Shown here in pieces: positions 21,161 to 29,855 of a stretch of 64,000 nt of DNA. Position 1 is the first letter of the stretch, and every line of letters starts with the position of its first letter. Source of the DNA: Streptomyces chrestomyceticus JCM 4735 (GTDB taxonomy: Bacteria; Actinomycetota; Actinomycetes; Streptomycetales; Streptomycetaceae); assembly GCF_003865135.1 (NCBI RefSeq), contig NZ_BHZC01000001.1:1426001-1490000 (forward strand), given 5' to 3'. Under the pieces are notes generated by a model, which was given only the letters and a program-made list of their open reading frames with translations, did not search any database and was not told where the DNA came from. A program made the translations under genes and the position numbers.

Positions 21161-22678
21161 GTGCGTCACAGACTCATCGTTCCGGGTGCGGCCGCCCTCA
21201 GCCTGCTGCTGGCGATCCCGGCTTCCGCGGCCAGTTACGCACCCGGCGCTCCGGGCGCGGGCGACTCCTACTACCCCGAGAGCGGCAACGGCGGGTACGA
21301 CGTCTCCCATTACGACCTGCGGCTGAAGTACCAGCCGACGACGGACCTGCTGGAGGGCACGGCGACGCTGCTCGCCAAGACCACGCAGGACCTGAACCGC
21401 TTCAACCTCGACTTCGGCCTGAAGGTCAGCGAGATACGCGTCAACGGCAAGAAGGCGACCTTCGCCACCTCCGGCAAGCACGAGCTGGAGATCACGCCGG
21501 CCACGCCGCTGCCCAAGGGCAAGGACATCAGCGTCGTCGTGCGCTATGCGGGCAAGCCGTCCGAGCTGAAGATCGACGGCTACTCCGCCTGGCACCGCAC
21601 GCCCGACGGCGGAGTGATCGCGCAGGAGCCGGACTCCGCCGTGTGGTGGTTCCCGAGCAACGACCACCCGACCGACAAGGCGACGTACGACATCTCCGTC
21701 TCGGTGCCGGACGGCAACCAGGCGCTGAGCAACGGCGTCCTGCTGTCGCAGACCTCCAAGCTCGGCTGGACCCGCTTCAACTGGCGTTCGGACAAGCCGC
21801 AGGCGCCGTACCTGACCACGCTCGCGGTCGGCAAGTTCGACGTCACCAAGGACACCACGGCCAGCGGCCTGCCGGTGATCAACGCCGTCAGCAAGGACCT
21901 CGGCTCCTACGAGGGCTCGGCGCGCGCGAGCATCGAGCGCACCACCGAGGTCACGGAGTGGCTGGAGTCGGTCTTCGGCCCGTACCCGTTCAACTCGGTC
22001 GGCGGTTACGTCCCCAACGTGAAGGCCGGGTACGCGCTGGAGACGCAGACCCGCCCGTTCTACGGCAAGGAGGCGTTCGCCAACGGCACCAACGTCTCCG
22101 TGGTGGTGCACGAGATCGCGCACCAGTGGTACGGCGACAGCGTCTCGGTCAAGGACTGGAAGGACATCTGGGTCAACGAGGGCTTCGCCCGCTACAGCCA
22201 GTGGCTGTGGTCGGAGAAGGAGGGTGAGGGCACCGGCCAGGAGCTGGCCGACTACGTCTACGCCCAGCACCCGGCCGACGACCCGTTCTGGAAGGTCAAG
22301 CCGGGCGACCCGGGCCCGGACAACCAGTTCAGCGGCGCCGTGTACGACCGGGGCGCGCTCACGCTGCAGGCCCTGCGCAACGAGGTCGGCGACCGGGCGT
22401 TCTTCGGGCTCCTGAAGTCCTGGCCCACCGACAAGAAGTACGGCAACGCCTCGGTGCAGGACTTCGTGACGTACGCCGAGCGCAAGACCGGCAAGCCGCT
22501 CGCGGCGCTGTTCGACACCTGGCTGTTCCAGCCGTCCAAGCCGTCGGCCCCGGCGCTGAAGAAGGCGTTCGGCGCCCGGTCGGCCGCCCCGGCCAAGGCA
22601 CCGGCGCAGCCGAAGTCCTGGAAGTCGATCCAGGCCACGAACACCGTGCACGAGACCGGCCACGGTCACCGGCACTGA
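21161..22678 (+). CDS. Secreted M1-family zinc aminopeptidase
   Basis: A 505-residue exported gluzincin. Signal peptide: HRLIVPGAAALSLLLAIPASA, cleaved near residue 24. The M1 catalytic site is intact: HEIAH with zinc ligands His317 and His321, catalytic Glu318, and third ligand Glu340 in WVNEGFARY; the family's substrate N-terminus-binding segment appears as GYALETQTRP. The chain is short for M1 (no long C-terminal helical domain), as in several secreted actinobacterial members, and ends in a His-rich tail (HETGHGHRH). GTG 21161 has GGAGG at a good distance. It is followed by a strong hairpin at 22686-22718. Confidence 0.93.
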   Translation: MRHRLIVPGAAALSLLLAIPASAASYAPGAPGAGDSYYPESGNGGYDVSHYDLRLKYQPTTDLLEGTATLLAKTTQDLNRFNLDFGLKVSEIRVNGKKATFATSGKHELEITPATPLPKGKDISVVVRYAGKPSELKIDGYSAWHRTPDGGVIAQEPDSAVWWFPSNDHPTDKATYDISVSVPDGNQALSNGVLLSQTSKLGWTRFNWRSDKPQAPYLTTLAVGKFDVTKDTTASGLPVINAVSKDLGSYEGSARASIERTTEVTEWLESVFGPYPFNSVGGYVPNVKAGYALETQTRPFYGKEAFANGTNVSVVVHEIAHQWYGDSVSVKDWKDIWVNEGFARYSQWLWSEKEGEGTGQELADYVYAQHPADDPFWKVKPGDPGPDNQFSGAVYDRGALTLQALRNEVGDRAFFGLLKSWPTDKKYGNASVQDFVTYAERKTGKPLAALFDTWLFQPSKPSAPALKKAFGARSAAPAKAPAQPKSWKSIQATNTVHETGHGHRH

Positions 22679-22685
22679 CGTGACA

Positions 22686-22718
22686 GCGGGGCCCGGCGCG
22701 GTGTGCGCCGGGCCCCGC
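22686..22718 (+). terminator. Hairpin terminator after the M1 peptidase gene
   Basis: A perfect 14-bp stem (22686-22699 with 22705-22718) with loop GGTGT starts eight bases after the stop codon of the peptidase gene. No T-tract. Confidence 0.78.
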
Positions 22719-22828
22719 CGCACGCGCCACGTCCCCTCCATCTCCGCGCCACCCAGAAGTTACTCAGAAGTAAGTGCGCCTGGTTCGATGTGCGGCGGGT
22801 CTTCCCCCTCACGCCACCAGGAGTCCGC

Positions 22829-23847
22829 ATGCCGCACCGTCCGCCACGCCGTCCGCTCACCGCCGTCCTCGCCACGGCGCTGGCCGCCGGGACGGCCGTC
22901 ACGGCGTGCCTCGCCGTGGCCCCCGCGGCGTCGGCCGCCCAGACGCCGGAGGCCCGGCCCCGGCCGCGGTGCCCGCGGTGAAGGTGCTCTCGTACAACGT
23001 CTTCCTGATGAGCAAGAACCTCTACCCCAACTGGGGGCAGGACCAGCGGGCCAAGGCGATCGCCTCCGCCGGTTTCTTCCAGGGCCAGGACGTCGTCGTC
23101 CTCCAGGAAGCCTTCGACAACGCGTCCTCCGACGCGCTCAAGTCGGCCGCGGCGGCACCGTATCCGTACCAGACACCGGTGGTCGGGCGCGGCAGGAGCG
23201 GCTGGGACGCCACGGGCGGCGCCTATTCCGCCACCACCCCGGAGGACGGCGGCGTCACCCTGCTGAGCAAGTGGCCGCTGCTCCGCAAGGAGCAGTACGT
23301 GTTCAAGGACGCCTGCGGTGCCGACTCCTGGTCCAACAAGGGCTTCGTCTACGCGGCGCTGAACGTCCGAGGCACCACGGTGCACGTGGTCGGCACCCAC
23401 GCCCAGTCGACCGACCCGGGATGCAAGGCGGGCGAAGCGGCAGCGGTCCGGGCGAAGCAGTTCAAGGAGATCGACGCCTTCCTGGACGCGAAGAAGATCC
23501 CGGCGGACGAACAGGTCATGGTCGCGGGCGACTTGAACGTGGACTCGCGCAGCCCCGAGTTCGCCTCCCTGCTCACCGACGCCGGACTCGTGGCGGCCGA
23601 CGCGCGCACCGGACACCCGTACTCCTTCGACACCCGGGAGAACTCCGTCGCGGCCTACCGCTACCCGGACGACCCGCGCGAGGACCTGGACCACGTCCTG
23701 CACCGCCGCGGCCACGCCCGGCCCGCGGGCTGGTCCAACGAGGTCGTCAAGGAGCGGTCCGCCCCCTGGACGGTGTCGAGCTGGGGCAAGGACTACACCT
23801 ACACCAACCTCTCGGACCACTACCCCGTGGTGGCCGCGCAGCGCTGA
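22829..23847 (+). pseudogene. Secreted sphingomyelinase C (EEP phosphodiesterase), frameshifted after the signal peptide (or one-base assembly error)
   Basis: ATG 22829 opens a good signal peptide (MPHRPPRRPLTAVLAT..., ending near PAASA), but this frame stops at 22981. The mature enzyme is in the next frame from about VPAVKVLSYNVF. Adding one C near 22953-22961 (CCC and CCCC runs) joins them as EAPAPAAVPAVKVL and gives 339 residues, close to Bacillus sphingomyelinase C. The mature part resembles that enzyme strongly: SYNVFLMSKNLYPNWGQ, metal-binding Glu in VLQEAFDN, GDLNVDS, and catalytic His in LSDHYPV. The family hydrolyses sphingomyelin to ceramide and phosphocholine, with a divalent metal. 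Identity as a sphingomyelinase is from residue similarity I recall; other EEP substrates remain possible. Confidence 0.82.
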
Positions 23848-23930
23848 AGGCGGCAGGCCAGGGCTCCGGGCTCTTCGGGGCGGGGCGGCGGCGCGGACTT
23901 TCAGTAAGGGGCAAAGAACCGTGGCACCAC

Positions 23931-23966
23931 TTGCTTTCCTGGACATCGGAAGTCCAGGATGCTGGG
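23931..23966 (+). promoter_or_regulatory. Promoter with palindromic operator for the MFS exporter gene
   Basis: A -35-like TTGCTT (23931-23936), an 18-base spacer, a -10-like CAGGAT (23955-23960) and six bases to GTG 23967. The spacer is filled by a perfect inverted repeat with 8-bp arms, TCCTGGAC (23937-23944) and GTCCAGGA (23952-23959), seven bases apart. A repressor or MerR-type activator bound here would sit directly on the promoter. Confidence 0.65.
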
Positions 23967-25477
23967 GTGACCGAGTTATCCGCTGATCCACGGGCCACTT
24001 CCGCGCGGCCCTCCCCGCCACCGCCGCCGCCCCGCGCCCGGGACCGCTGCTCGCCGTCCTGCTGTCCGCGTGGTTCATGGCCCAGTTCGACTTCTTCGTC
24101 GTCAACGTCGCCGCCCCCTCGTTCGAGAGAGACCTGCACACCGGGCCCGCCGCCCTCGAACTCATCGTCGGCGGCTACGCCTTCGCGTACGCCAGCGGCA
24201 TGATCACCGGCGGTCGGCTCGGTGACCTCTTCGGGTACCGGCGGACATTCGTCGTCGGGCTGATCGCCTTCGCCGTCACCTCCCTGCTGTGCGGCATCGC
24301 GGTGAACCCGGCCCAACTGGTCGGCGCCCGGCTGCTCCAGGGCTTCGCCGGGGCCGTGATGGTGCCGCAGGTGCTCGCCACGATCACCGCCACGTTCCCG
24401 GCGCACGCCCGGGGCCGGGCGATGGCCTGGTACGGCGTCGCCGGCGGGACGGCCTCGGTCGCCGGGCAGGTGCTCGGCGGGCTGATGCTGGACGCCGACA
24501 TCCTCGGGCTCGGCTGGCGGGTGCTGTTCCTGATCAATGTGCCGATCGGCGCGGTCGCGGCCCTGCTGGCCCTGCGCTTCCTGCCCTCGGTGCGCTCCGA
24601 GCGCCGCGCCCGACTGGACCTGGCCGGTGCGGGCGGCGTGGCCCTGACGCTGGGCCTGGTGCTCGTACCGCTCGCCATGGGCCGGACGGCCGGCTGGCCC
24701 GCCTGGACCTGGATCTGTCTGGGCGCCACCGTCCCGGTGGGCGCGGCCACGGTGCTCTGGCAGCGGCGCCTGGCCGCGCGGGGCGGCGATCCCGTCCTCG
24801 ACCTCACGCTGTTCCGCGAGGGTTCCTACCTCGCCGGTGTGGTGACGGGGGCGGCCTTCATGGCGTACTGGGCGAGCGTGATGTTCACCCTGACGCTGCT
24901 GCTCCAGGGCGGTTTCGGGCTGGGCCCGTTCGAGGCGGGGCTGGCGTTCGCGCCGACCGGTGTGTGTTACGCCGGGTTCGCCCTGCTGAGCCGGGCGCTG
25001 GTCCAGCGCTTCGGGCTGCGCATACTGCAACTGGGCAGCCTCGTCACGGTGACCGGCCTGACGGCGGTCGCCCTCGTACTGCACTTCCAGCCGGACCACG
25101 GGGCACTGCCCTGGGTCGTCGTCACCATGGCGGTGGCCGGGGTGGGCAACGGGCTGATGTTCCCGCAGTTGATCGGCGCGTCGCTGGTGCGGGTGCCCGT
25201 GCGGCGGGCCGGGATCGGCGCCGGGGTGCTCACCACCGCCCAGCAGTTCGGCGGCGCGGCCGGTGTCGCGGTCATCGGCGCGGCCTTCTTCGCGCTGGCC
25301 GGCAGCACGCCGAGCGCCGCCGGGTACGCCCGCGCCGCCATGTGGACCACCGTCGTGTCGGTCGCCCTGACCTGTGTGGTCACGGTGCTGACGACGGTCA
25401 TCCGGCGTGCGGCCGACCGTACGGCGCGGGCGGAACTCGACCGGGCCGCGAAGGCGGCTCAAGCTACGGACGGCTGA
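23967..25477 (+). CDS. MFS exporter, DHA2 type (drug efflux); N-terminus shifted by one missing base; TTA at codon 4
   Basis: A 14-helix-type major facilitator antiporter expected to export drugs or antibiotics. Motif A is GGRLGDLFGYRR and the antiporter motif C is seen as GVAGGTASVAGQVLGG. In the main frame the first start is ATG 24077, but that cuts helix 1 (GPLLAVLLSAWFMAQFDFF), whose upstream part is open without a start. GTG 23967, one frame off, has a promoter and operator directly upstream. One extra C in CCCC at 24013-24016 joins the two ([17 protein letters not shown]) and gives 503 residues. Codon 4 would be TTA, so synthesis may need the bldA tRNA. A hairpin at 25493-25531 ends the gene. 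Confidence 0.85.
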
Positions 25478-25492
25478 GAGTCACCCGCAGGA

Positions 25493-25531
25493 CGAAGGGC
25501 GGTCGCGCGGCGTGCGCACGACCGCCCTTCG
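25493..25531. terminator. Bidirectional hairpin terminator between MFS and permease genes
   Basis: A perfect 13-bp stem (25493-25505 with 25519-25531) closes a 13-base loop. It lies 15 bases after the MFS stop and 39 bases from the stop of the convergent permease gene. Confidence 0.75.
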
Positions 25532-25570
25532 CCGTGTCCTACGGCCGCACGGTCAGCCTCTGCCGAAGGA

Positions 25571-27061
25571 TCAGCCCTTGTCGAGCGTCGCCCGGCCGGC
25601 CGCCGCCTCGCGTTCGGCCGCGATCCGGCTCACCCGGCCGCGGACCACGAACCAACCGCCGAACAGCGCGGCGCCGATGACCGGCACCAGCATCACGGTC
25701 TGCTGCCCCACGCCCTCGCTGTCGAAGGCCATCAGGACGACGACGCCGAGCAGGAAGACGATGGTCGCGATGTCGGTGACCGGGGTGCCCGGCAGTTGGA
25801 AGCGGGGCCGGTCGACCAGGCCCGCGCGGGAGCGCCGGACGAAGACCATGTGACAGAGCATGATGGTGCACCAGGTGCTGATGATGCCCAGCGCCGCGAT
25901 GTTCAGTACGATCTCGAACGCCTTGCCCGGCACCAGGTAGTTCAGGCCGACGCCCAGGACGCACACCGCGGAGGTGAGCATGATGCCGCCGTACGGCACC
26001 TGGTTGCGGTTCATCAGGGCGGCGAACTTCGGCGCCGAGCCCGCCATCGACATCGAGCGCAGGATGCGGCCGGTCGAGTAGAGGCCGGAGTTCAGGCTGG
26101 ACATGGCGGCGGTGAGCACCACGAGGTTCATCACGTCGCCCGCGGCCGGTACGCCCACGTTGGACAGCACGGTCACGAAGGGGCTCTCGGAGCCGGTGTA
26201 CTTGTTCCACGGCAGCAGCAGCGCGAGCAGGATGACCGAGCCGACGTAGAAGACACCGACCCGCCACATGATCGAGTTCACGGCCTTGGGCACGACCTTC
26301 TCCGGCTCGCTGGTCTCGCCCGCGGTGACGCCGACCAGTTCGACGGCGGAGTAGGCGAAGACCACGCCCTGCAGCACGACCACCACGGGCAGCAGGCCGC
26401 TCGGGAAGAAGCCGCCGTGGTCGGTGATCAGGTTCAGGCCGGGGGTCTCGCCGCCCACCGGGTGCTGGGTGGCCAGCAGGAAGATCCCGATGAACATGAA
26501 GACGACCAGAGCCGCGACCTTGATGATCGCGAACCAGAACTCCATCTCACCGAAGATCTTCACCGAGATGAGATTGATGGCCAGCACCACCGCGAGCGCG
26601 ATCAGCGCCATGGCCCACTGCGGTACGGCGGTGAACAGGCTCCAGTAGTGGGTGTAGAGGGCGATCGCGGTGATGTCGGCGATGCCGGTCGTGGACCAGT
26701 TGACGACGTACATCCAGCCCGCGACGTAGGCCCCCTTCTCCCCCAGGAACTCCCGCGCGTACGAGACGAAGGAGCCCGAGGACGGGCGGTGCAGCACCAG
26801 TTCGCCCAGGGCCCGTACGACGAAGAACGCGAACAGGCCGCAGACCGCGTACGCGACGGCGAGCGCGGGTCCGGCGGAGGCGAGCCGGCCGCCGGCGCCC
26901 AGGAACAGGCCGGTGCCGATCGCCCCGCCGATCGCGATCATGTTGATGTGCCGGCCCTTGAGGCCCTTGCTGTATCCGGCGTCCCCCGCGTCCTGGGCGG
27001 CCGACACCTTCCCCCCGTCCGGTGGCCTGTGGGCGTCTTCCTGGACGGTTTCCGTGCTCAC
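25571..27061 (-). CDS. Amino acid permease (APC family, AnsP/GabP-like)
   Basis: A 496-residue cytoplasmic-membrane transporter of the APC amino-acid permease group, with about twelve helices. The family's N-terminal consensus is present (LKGRHINMIAIGGAIGTGLFLG), as is the helix 3 segment YVAGWMYVVNWSTTGIADI and the conserved TAGETSEPEKVVPKAVN loop. Overall pattern is nearest to L-asparagine and GABA/proline-type permeases; the substrate is not defined. GTG 27061 is taken as the start; no strong Shine-Dalgarno sequence is present and GTG 27112 is an alternative. The ~50 N-terminal residues are hydrophilic. It is convergent with the MFS gene and divergent from the MerR gene. Confidence 0.93.
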   Translation of the reverse strand: MSTETVQEDAHRPPDGGKVSAAQDAGDAGYSKGLKGRHINMIAIGGAIGTGLFLGAGGRLASAGPALAVAYAVCGLFAFFVVRALGELVLHRPSSGSFVSYAREFLGEKGAYVAGWMYVVNWSTTGIADITAIALYTHYWSLFTAVPQWAMALIALAVVLAINLISVKIFGEMEFWFAIIKVAALVVFMFIGIFLLATQHPVGGETPGLNLITDHGGFFPSGLLPVVVVLQGVVFAYSAVELVGVTAGETSEPEKVVPKAVNSIMWRVGVFYVGSVILLALLLPWNKYTGSESPFVTVLSNVGVPAAGDVMNLVVLTAAMSSLNSGLYSTGRILRSMSMAGSAPKFAALMNRNQVPYGGIMLTSAVCVLGVGLNYLVPGKAFEIVLNIAALGIISTWCTIMLCHMVFVRRSRAGLVDRPRFQLPGTPVTDIATIVFLLGVVVLMAFDSEGVGQQTVMLVPVIGAALFGGWFVVRGRVSRIAAEREAAAGRATLDKG

Positions 27062-27541
27062 AGCTGGTTCATCTCGCTTTCGGGCAGGCGATGGAGCCGT
27101 CGCCGGTCCCACGGGTCACGCGAGTCCGGCCGACGGCACACCTTCCCCCAGAGCCGCCCCCTCGTCTGTGGGCTGGATCACAGCATGTATGAGCCATCAA
27201 TAATCCGTCCGGTTATGCCCGGAATGGCTTGTCGGGGTCATGTCGATGAGCCCGCTATTCCGCCACGCTCCGGTCATCGCCCCTCACCCAGGAGAACGGC
27301 ACAGCCGTCGAGTTCCGGTCTTCACTGGCCGGAAACCGCCGCCGCGTCGCGACCACGGCGCCGCACCGCGACGGCGGGCGCGGGACCGGCCCGCGCCCGC
27401 CCCGCCCCCGCCGGTCCCGGAAGGTTTCACAGGGCTGGTGAGACAGCAATACTGTTGAACACGGTCCCCCGCGGCACGGACGCGGCGGGCGCAGGGGGCG
27501 CGGGCACCCGCGCGGACGCAGCGAGGGAAGTGAGGCGCGGC
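27062..27541. other. 480-bp divergent intergenic region (permease / MerR)
   Basis: No convincing gene. It holds an unusually AT-rich patch near 27180-27220 that may carry the permease promoter, although I see no clear -35/-10 pair there. The MerR gene has a better candidate promoter at 27426-27455. Confidence 0.5.
27426..27455 (+). promoter_or_regulatory. Candidate promoter of the MerR-type regulator gene
   Basis: TTCACA (27426-27431), an 18-base spacer and TACTGT (27450-27455). An imperfect inverted repeat, TTTCAC and GTGAGA (27425-27443), overlaps the -35 end, a plausible autoregulatory site. The leader would be about 80 bases. Confidence 0.5.
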
Positions 27542-28273
27542 ATGGCCACCGGGGCCGGGGAAGAACCGACACTCACCGTCGACGAGTTGGCCGCCCGTGC
27601 GGGCGTGACCGTGCGCACCGTCCGTTTCTACAGCACCCGGGGGCTGCTGCCCCCGCCCGCGATCGGCCCGCGCCGCGTCGGCCGGTACGGCGCCGCGCAT
27701 CTGTCCCGGCTCGCCCTGATCGAGGAACTCCAGCACCACGGCATGACGCTGGCCGCCATCGAGCGCTACCTCGCCCGGCTGCCCGACGACCTCAGCGCCC
27801 ACGACCTCGCCATCCACCGCGCGCTGGTCGCCTCCTGGTCGCCGGACTCCGCCGAGGAGGCGACCCGGGCCCACCTGGAGCGCCGCGCGGGCCGGGCGCT
27901 GAGCGAGGACGACATCGACCGGCTGGCGGCGATGGACGTGCTGGAGCGCACCGGGGCCCCCGACGCGTTCCGGGTCGACCCGGCCGTCCTCCACCTGGGC
28001 ATCCGGCTGCTGGACGTACCGGTGGCGCTGGAGACGCTGCTCGCCGCCCGTACCGTCGTGCAGGAGCACACCCGCTCGGCGGCGCGCGAGCTGACCCGGC
28101 TCTTCCACGACGAGGTGTGGGGCCCGTACCGCGCGCGCGAGTCGGACCCCGAGCAGGTGGAGTCGATGAAGTCGCTCTCCGCGCACATGCAGCCGATGGT
28201 GGTGCAGGCTCTGGTCACGGCCTTCCAGCGGTCGATGCGCGAGGAGCTGCGGGCGACCTACGCCGAGGAGTGA
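27542..28273 (+). CDS. MerR-family transcriptional regulator
   Basis: A 243-residue DNA-binding protein with an N-terminal MerR winged helix (LTVDELAARAGVTVRTVRFY through the wing and the RLALIEELQHHGMTLAAIERYL helix, residues ~11-80). The C-terminal 150 residues are helical with no metal-binding cysteines, so it does not look like a metal sensor; the ligand is unknown. ATG 27542 has GAGG six bases upstream. Its stop lies 22 bases before the AlbA_2/HATPase gene, so the two are probably one transcript. It could also act on the divergent permease promoter. Confidence 0.9.
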   Translation: MATGAGEEPTLTVDELAARAGVTVRTVRFYSTRGLLPPPAIGPRRVGRYGAAHLSRLALIEELQHHGMTLAAIERYLARLPDDLSAHDLAIHRALVASWSPDSAEEATRAHLERRAGRALSEDDIDRLAAMDVLERTGAPDAFRVDPAVLHLGIRLLDVPVALETLLAARTVVQEHTRSAARELTRLFHDEVWGPYRARESDPEQVESMKSLSAHMQPMVVQALVTAFQRSMREELRATYAEE

Positions 28274-28295
28274 TCCCGCGCCCGGCGGGCATGAC

Positions 28296-29756
28296 GTGGT
28301 TACCGGTACGCGGGTGCGGCCGGCGGTGCGGCACGACCCGACGAGCGAGACGAGGCCGTGGGTGGAGGGGCGCAGCATTTCCCGGGCCGAGGCGGCGGAC
28401 ATCCTCGCCCGGCAGGAGAGCCACTTCTGGGAGTTCAAGAGCGGCCGCAGCGGCGGGGCGGTCGTGCAGGTCATCGCGGCCGCGCTGGCCAACGCCGAGG
28501 GCGGCGAGTTCATCGTCGGCATCGAGGACCCGCGCAGCGGGCACGGGCTGGCGCGGTGGCGCGGCTTCGCCTCGCTGGAGGACGCCAACTTCGTCCAGCA
28601 GGCGATGGTCGACCAGGTGGAGCCGCCGGTTCCGTACGACATCGAGTTCCTGCGGGTGGACGGGCACCCGGAGCTGGGGTGGGCCTGCCTGGTCACGGTC
28701 CACAAGAGCCCGGACGTGCACCGGACGGCGCGCGGCGAGGTGCCGCAGCGCCGGGGCGCCCAGTCACGGCGCCTGAAGGGGACGCAGATCACCGATCTGT
28801 CGCTGTCCAAGGGCGCCCGCTCCTACGAGGACCAGTTGCTGCGCGACTACACCCTGGAGGAGCTGCGGGACGAGGACGAGCTGCGCGTCTTCCTCGGCCG
28901 GTACAGCCCGAGCACCCCCGCCGAACGGTTCCTGCGCCGGCAGCGCCTGGTGGACCGCGGCGGGTCGCCGGCGACCGTGGCGGGCGCCGTGCTGTTCGCC
29001 GCCGAGCCGCCCGTCGTCGTACCGAAGAAGTGCTCGGTGAAGATCGCCCGGTACGAGACCGGGGAGCAGGTCCCGGACCGGCGGCACCTGAAGTCGGCGC
29101 CGACGACGGTGGACGGGCCGGCCCGGCTGCTGATCGACCGGACGCTGGCGGCGGTCACCCGGATCATCCAGTCGGTGCCGGTGCTGGGCCCGGACGGCGC
29201 TCTGTCGCCGATGGCCTATCCCCCGGAGGCGCTGAAGGAGATCATCGTCAACGCGGTGATCCACCGGGACTACAACCTCTCCGACGACATCCTGATCTCG
29301 GTCTTCGACAACCGGGTGGAGGTCCGCAGTCCGGGCCGGCTGCCCGGCCACATGACCCCGGACACCCTGTTCACGGACCGCTTCGCGCGCAACCCGACGA
29401 TCGTGCGGTTACTGAACAAGTACCCGGACCCGCCGAACAAGGACATCGGCGAGGGGCTGGACACCGTACTGAGCACGATGAAGGCGGCCAAGCTCAGGGA
29501 GCCGCGGTTCTTCGTGGAGGACAACGCGTTCGTCGTGGTGCTGGAGCACACGCCGCTGGCCCGGCCCGAGGAACTGGTGCTCCAGTACCTGCGGTCCAAC
29601 CCGGAGATCCCCAACCGGATCGCGCGCCGGATCACCGGCATCGCCTCCGAGAACCGGATGAAGCGGGTCTTCCACCGGCTGCGGGACGCCGGGCAGATCG
29701 AGCCGGTGCCGGGCCGGGCCGGGTCCCGCGCGGCGTGGCGGCTCAAGGGGGACTGA
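28296..29756 (+). CDS. AlbA_2 (Schlafen-like) / HATPase_c_4 putative DNA- and ATP-binding regulator; contains a TTA codon
   Basis: A 486-residue soluble protein. The N-terminal AlbA_2 (Schlafen AlbA-like) domain spans about residues 40-165: SHFWEFKSGRSGGAVVQVIA, ALANAEGGEFIVGIED and KGTQITDLSLSKG. The C-terminal part holds the HATPase_c_4 pattern EIIVNAVIHRDYNLSDDI, VFDNRVEVRSPGRLPG and KDIGEGLDTVLSTM, followed by a winged-helix-like end. The architecture is common in bacterial regulators and some defence islands, but the role is seldom known. GTG 28296 is the first good start; GTG 28314 is possible. Codon 372 is TTA (29409-29411), hinting at bldA control. It is probably co-transcribed with the MerR gene. 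Confidence 0.85.
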   Translation: MVTGTRVRPAVRHDPTSETRPWVEGRSISRAEAADILARQESHFWEFKSGRSGGAVVQVIAAALANAEGGEFIVGIEDPRSGHGLARWRGFASLEDANFVQQAMVDQVEPPVPYDIEFLRVDGHPELGWACLVTVHKSPDVHRTARGEVPQRRGAQSRRLKGTQITDLSLSKGARSYEDQLLRDYTLEELRDEDELRVFLGRYSPSTPAERFLRRQRLVDRGGSPATVAGAVLFAAEPPVVVPKKCSVKIARYETGEQVPDRRHLKSAPTTVDGPARLLIDRTLAAVTRIIQSVPVLGPDGALSPMAYPPEALKEIIVNAVIHRDYNLSDDILISVFDNRVEVRSPGRLPGHMTPDTLFTDRFARNPTIVRLLNKYPDPPNKDIGEGLDTVLSTMKAAKLREPRFFVEDNAFVVVLEHTPLARPEELVLQYLRSNPEIPNRIARRITGIASENRMKRVFHRLRDAGQIEPVPGRAGSRAAWRLKGD

Positions 29757-29771
29757 GAGCCGGTGTCTGCA

Positions 29772-29839
29772 CCCCGGCCGGGCGCTGACCGGCCGGGGCC
29801 GTGGTGGTGCGGACCCGGCACCGGCCGGGCCGCACCACC
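29772..29839. terminator. Two tandem hairpins between convergent genes
   Basis: First stem: CCCCGGCCGG (29772-29781) with CCGGCCGGGG (29789-29798). Second stem: GGTGGTGCGG (29803-29812) with CCGCACCACC (29830-29839). Both lie in the 99-base gap between the convergent AlbA_2/HATPase and FadB-like genes and could serve either strand. Confidence 0.65.
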
Positions 29840-29855
29840 CCGCGTCTCACGCGTC

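Noticed and set aside
27062..27541. Small protein genes in the permease/MerR gap
   Set aside because: Short frames there lack ribosome-binding sites and have Arg/Pro/Ala-rich shadow composition.
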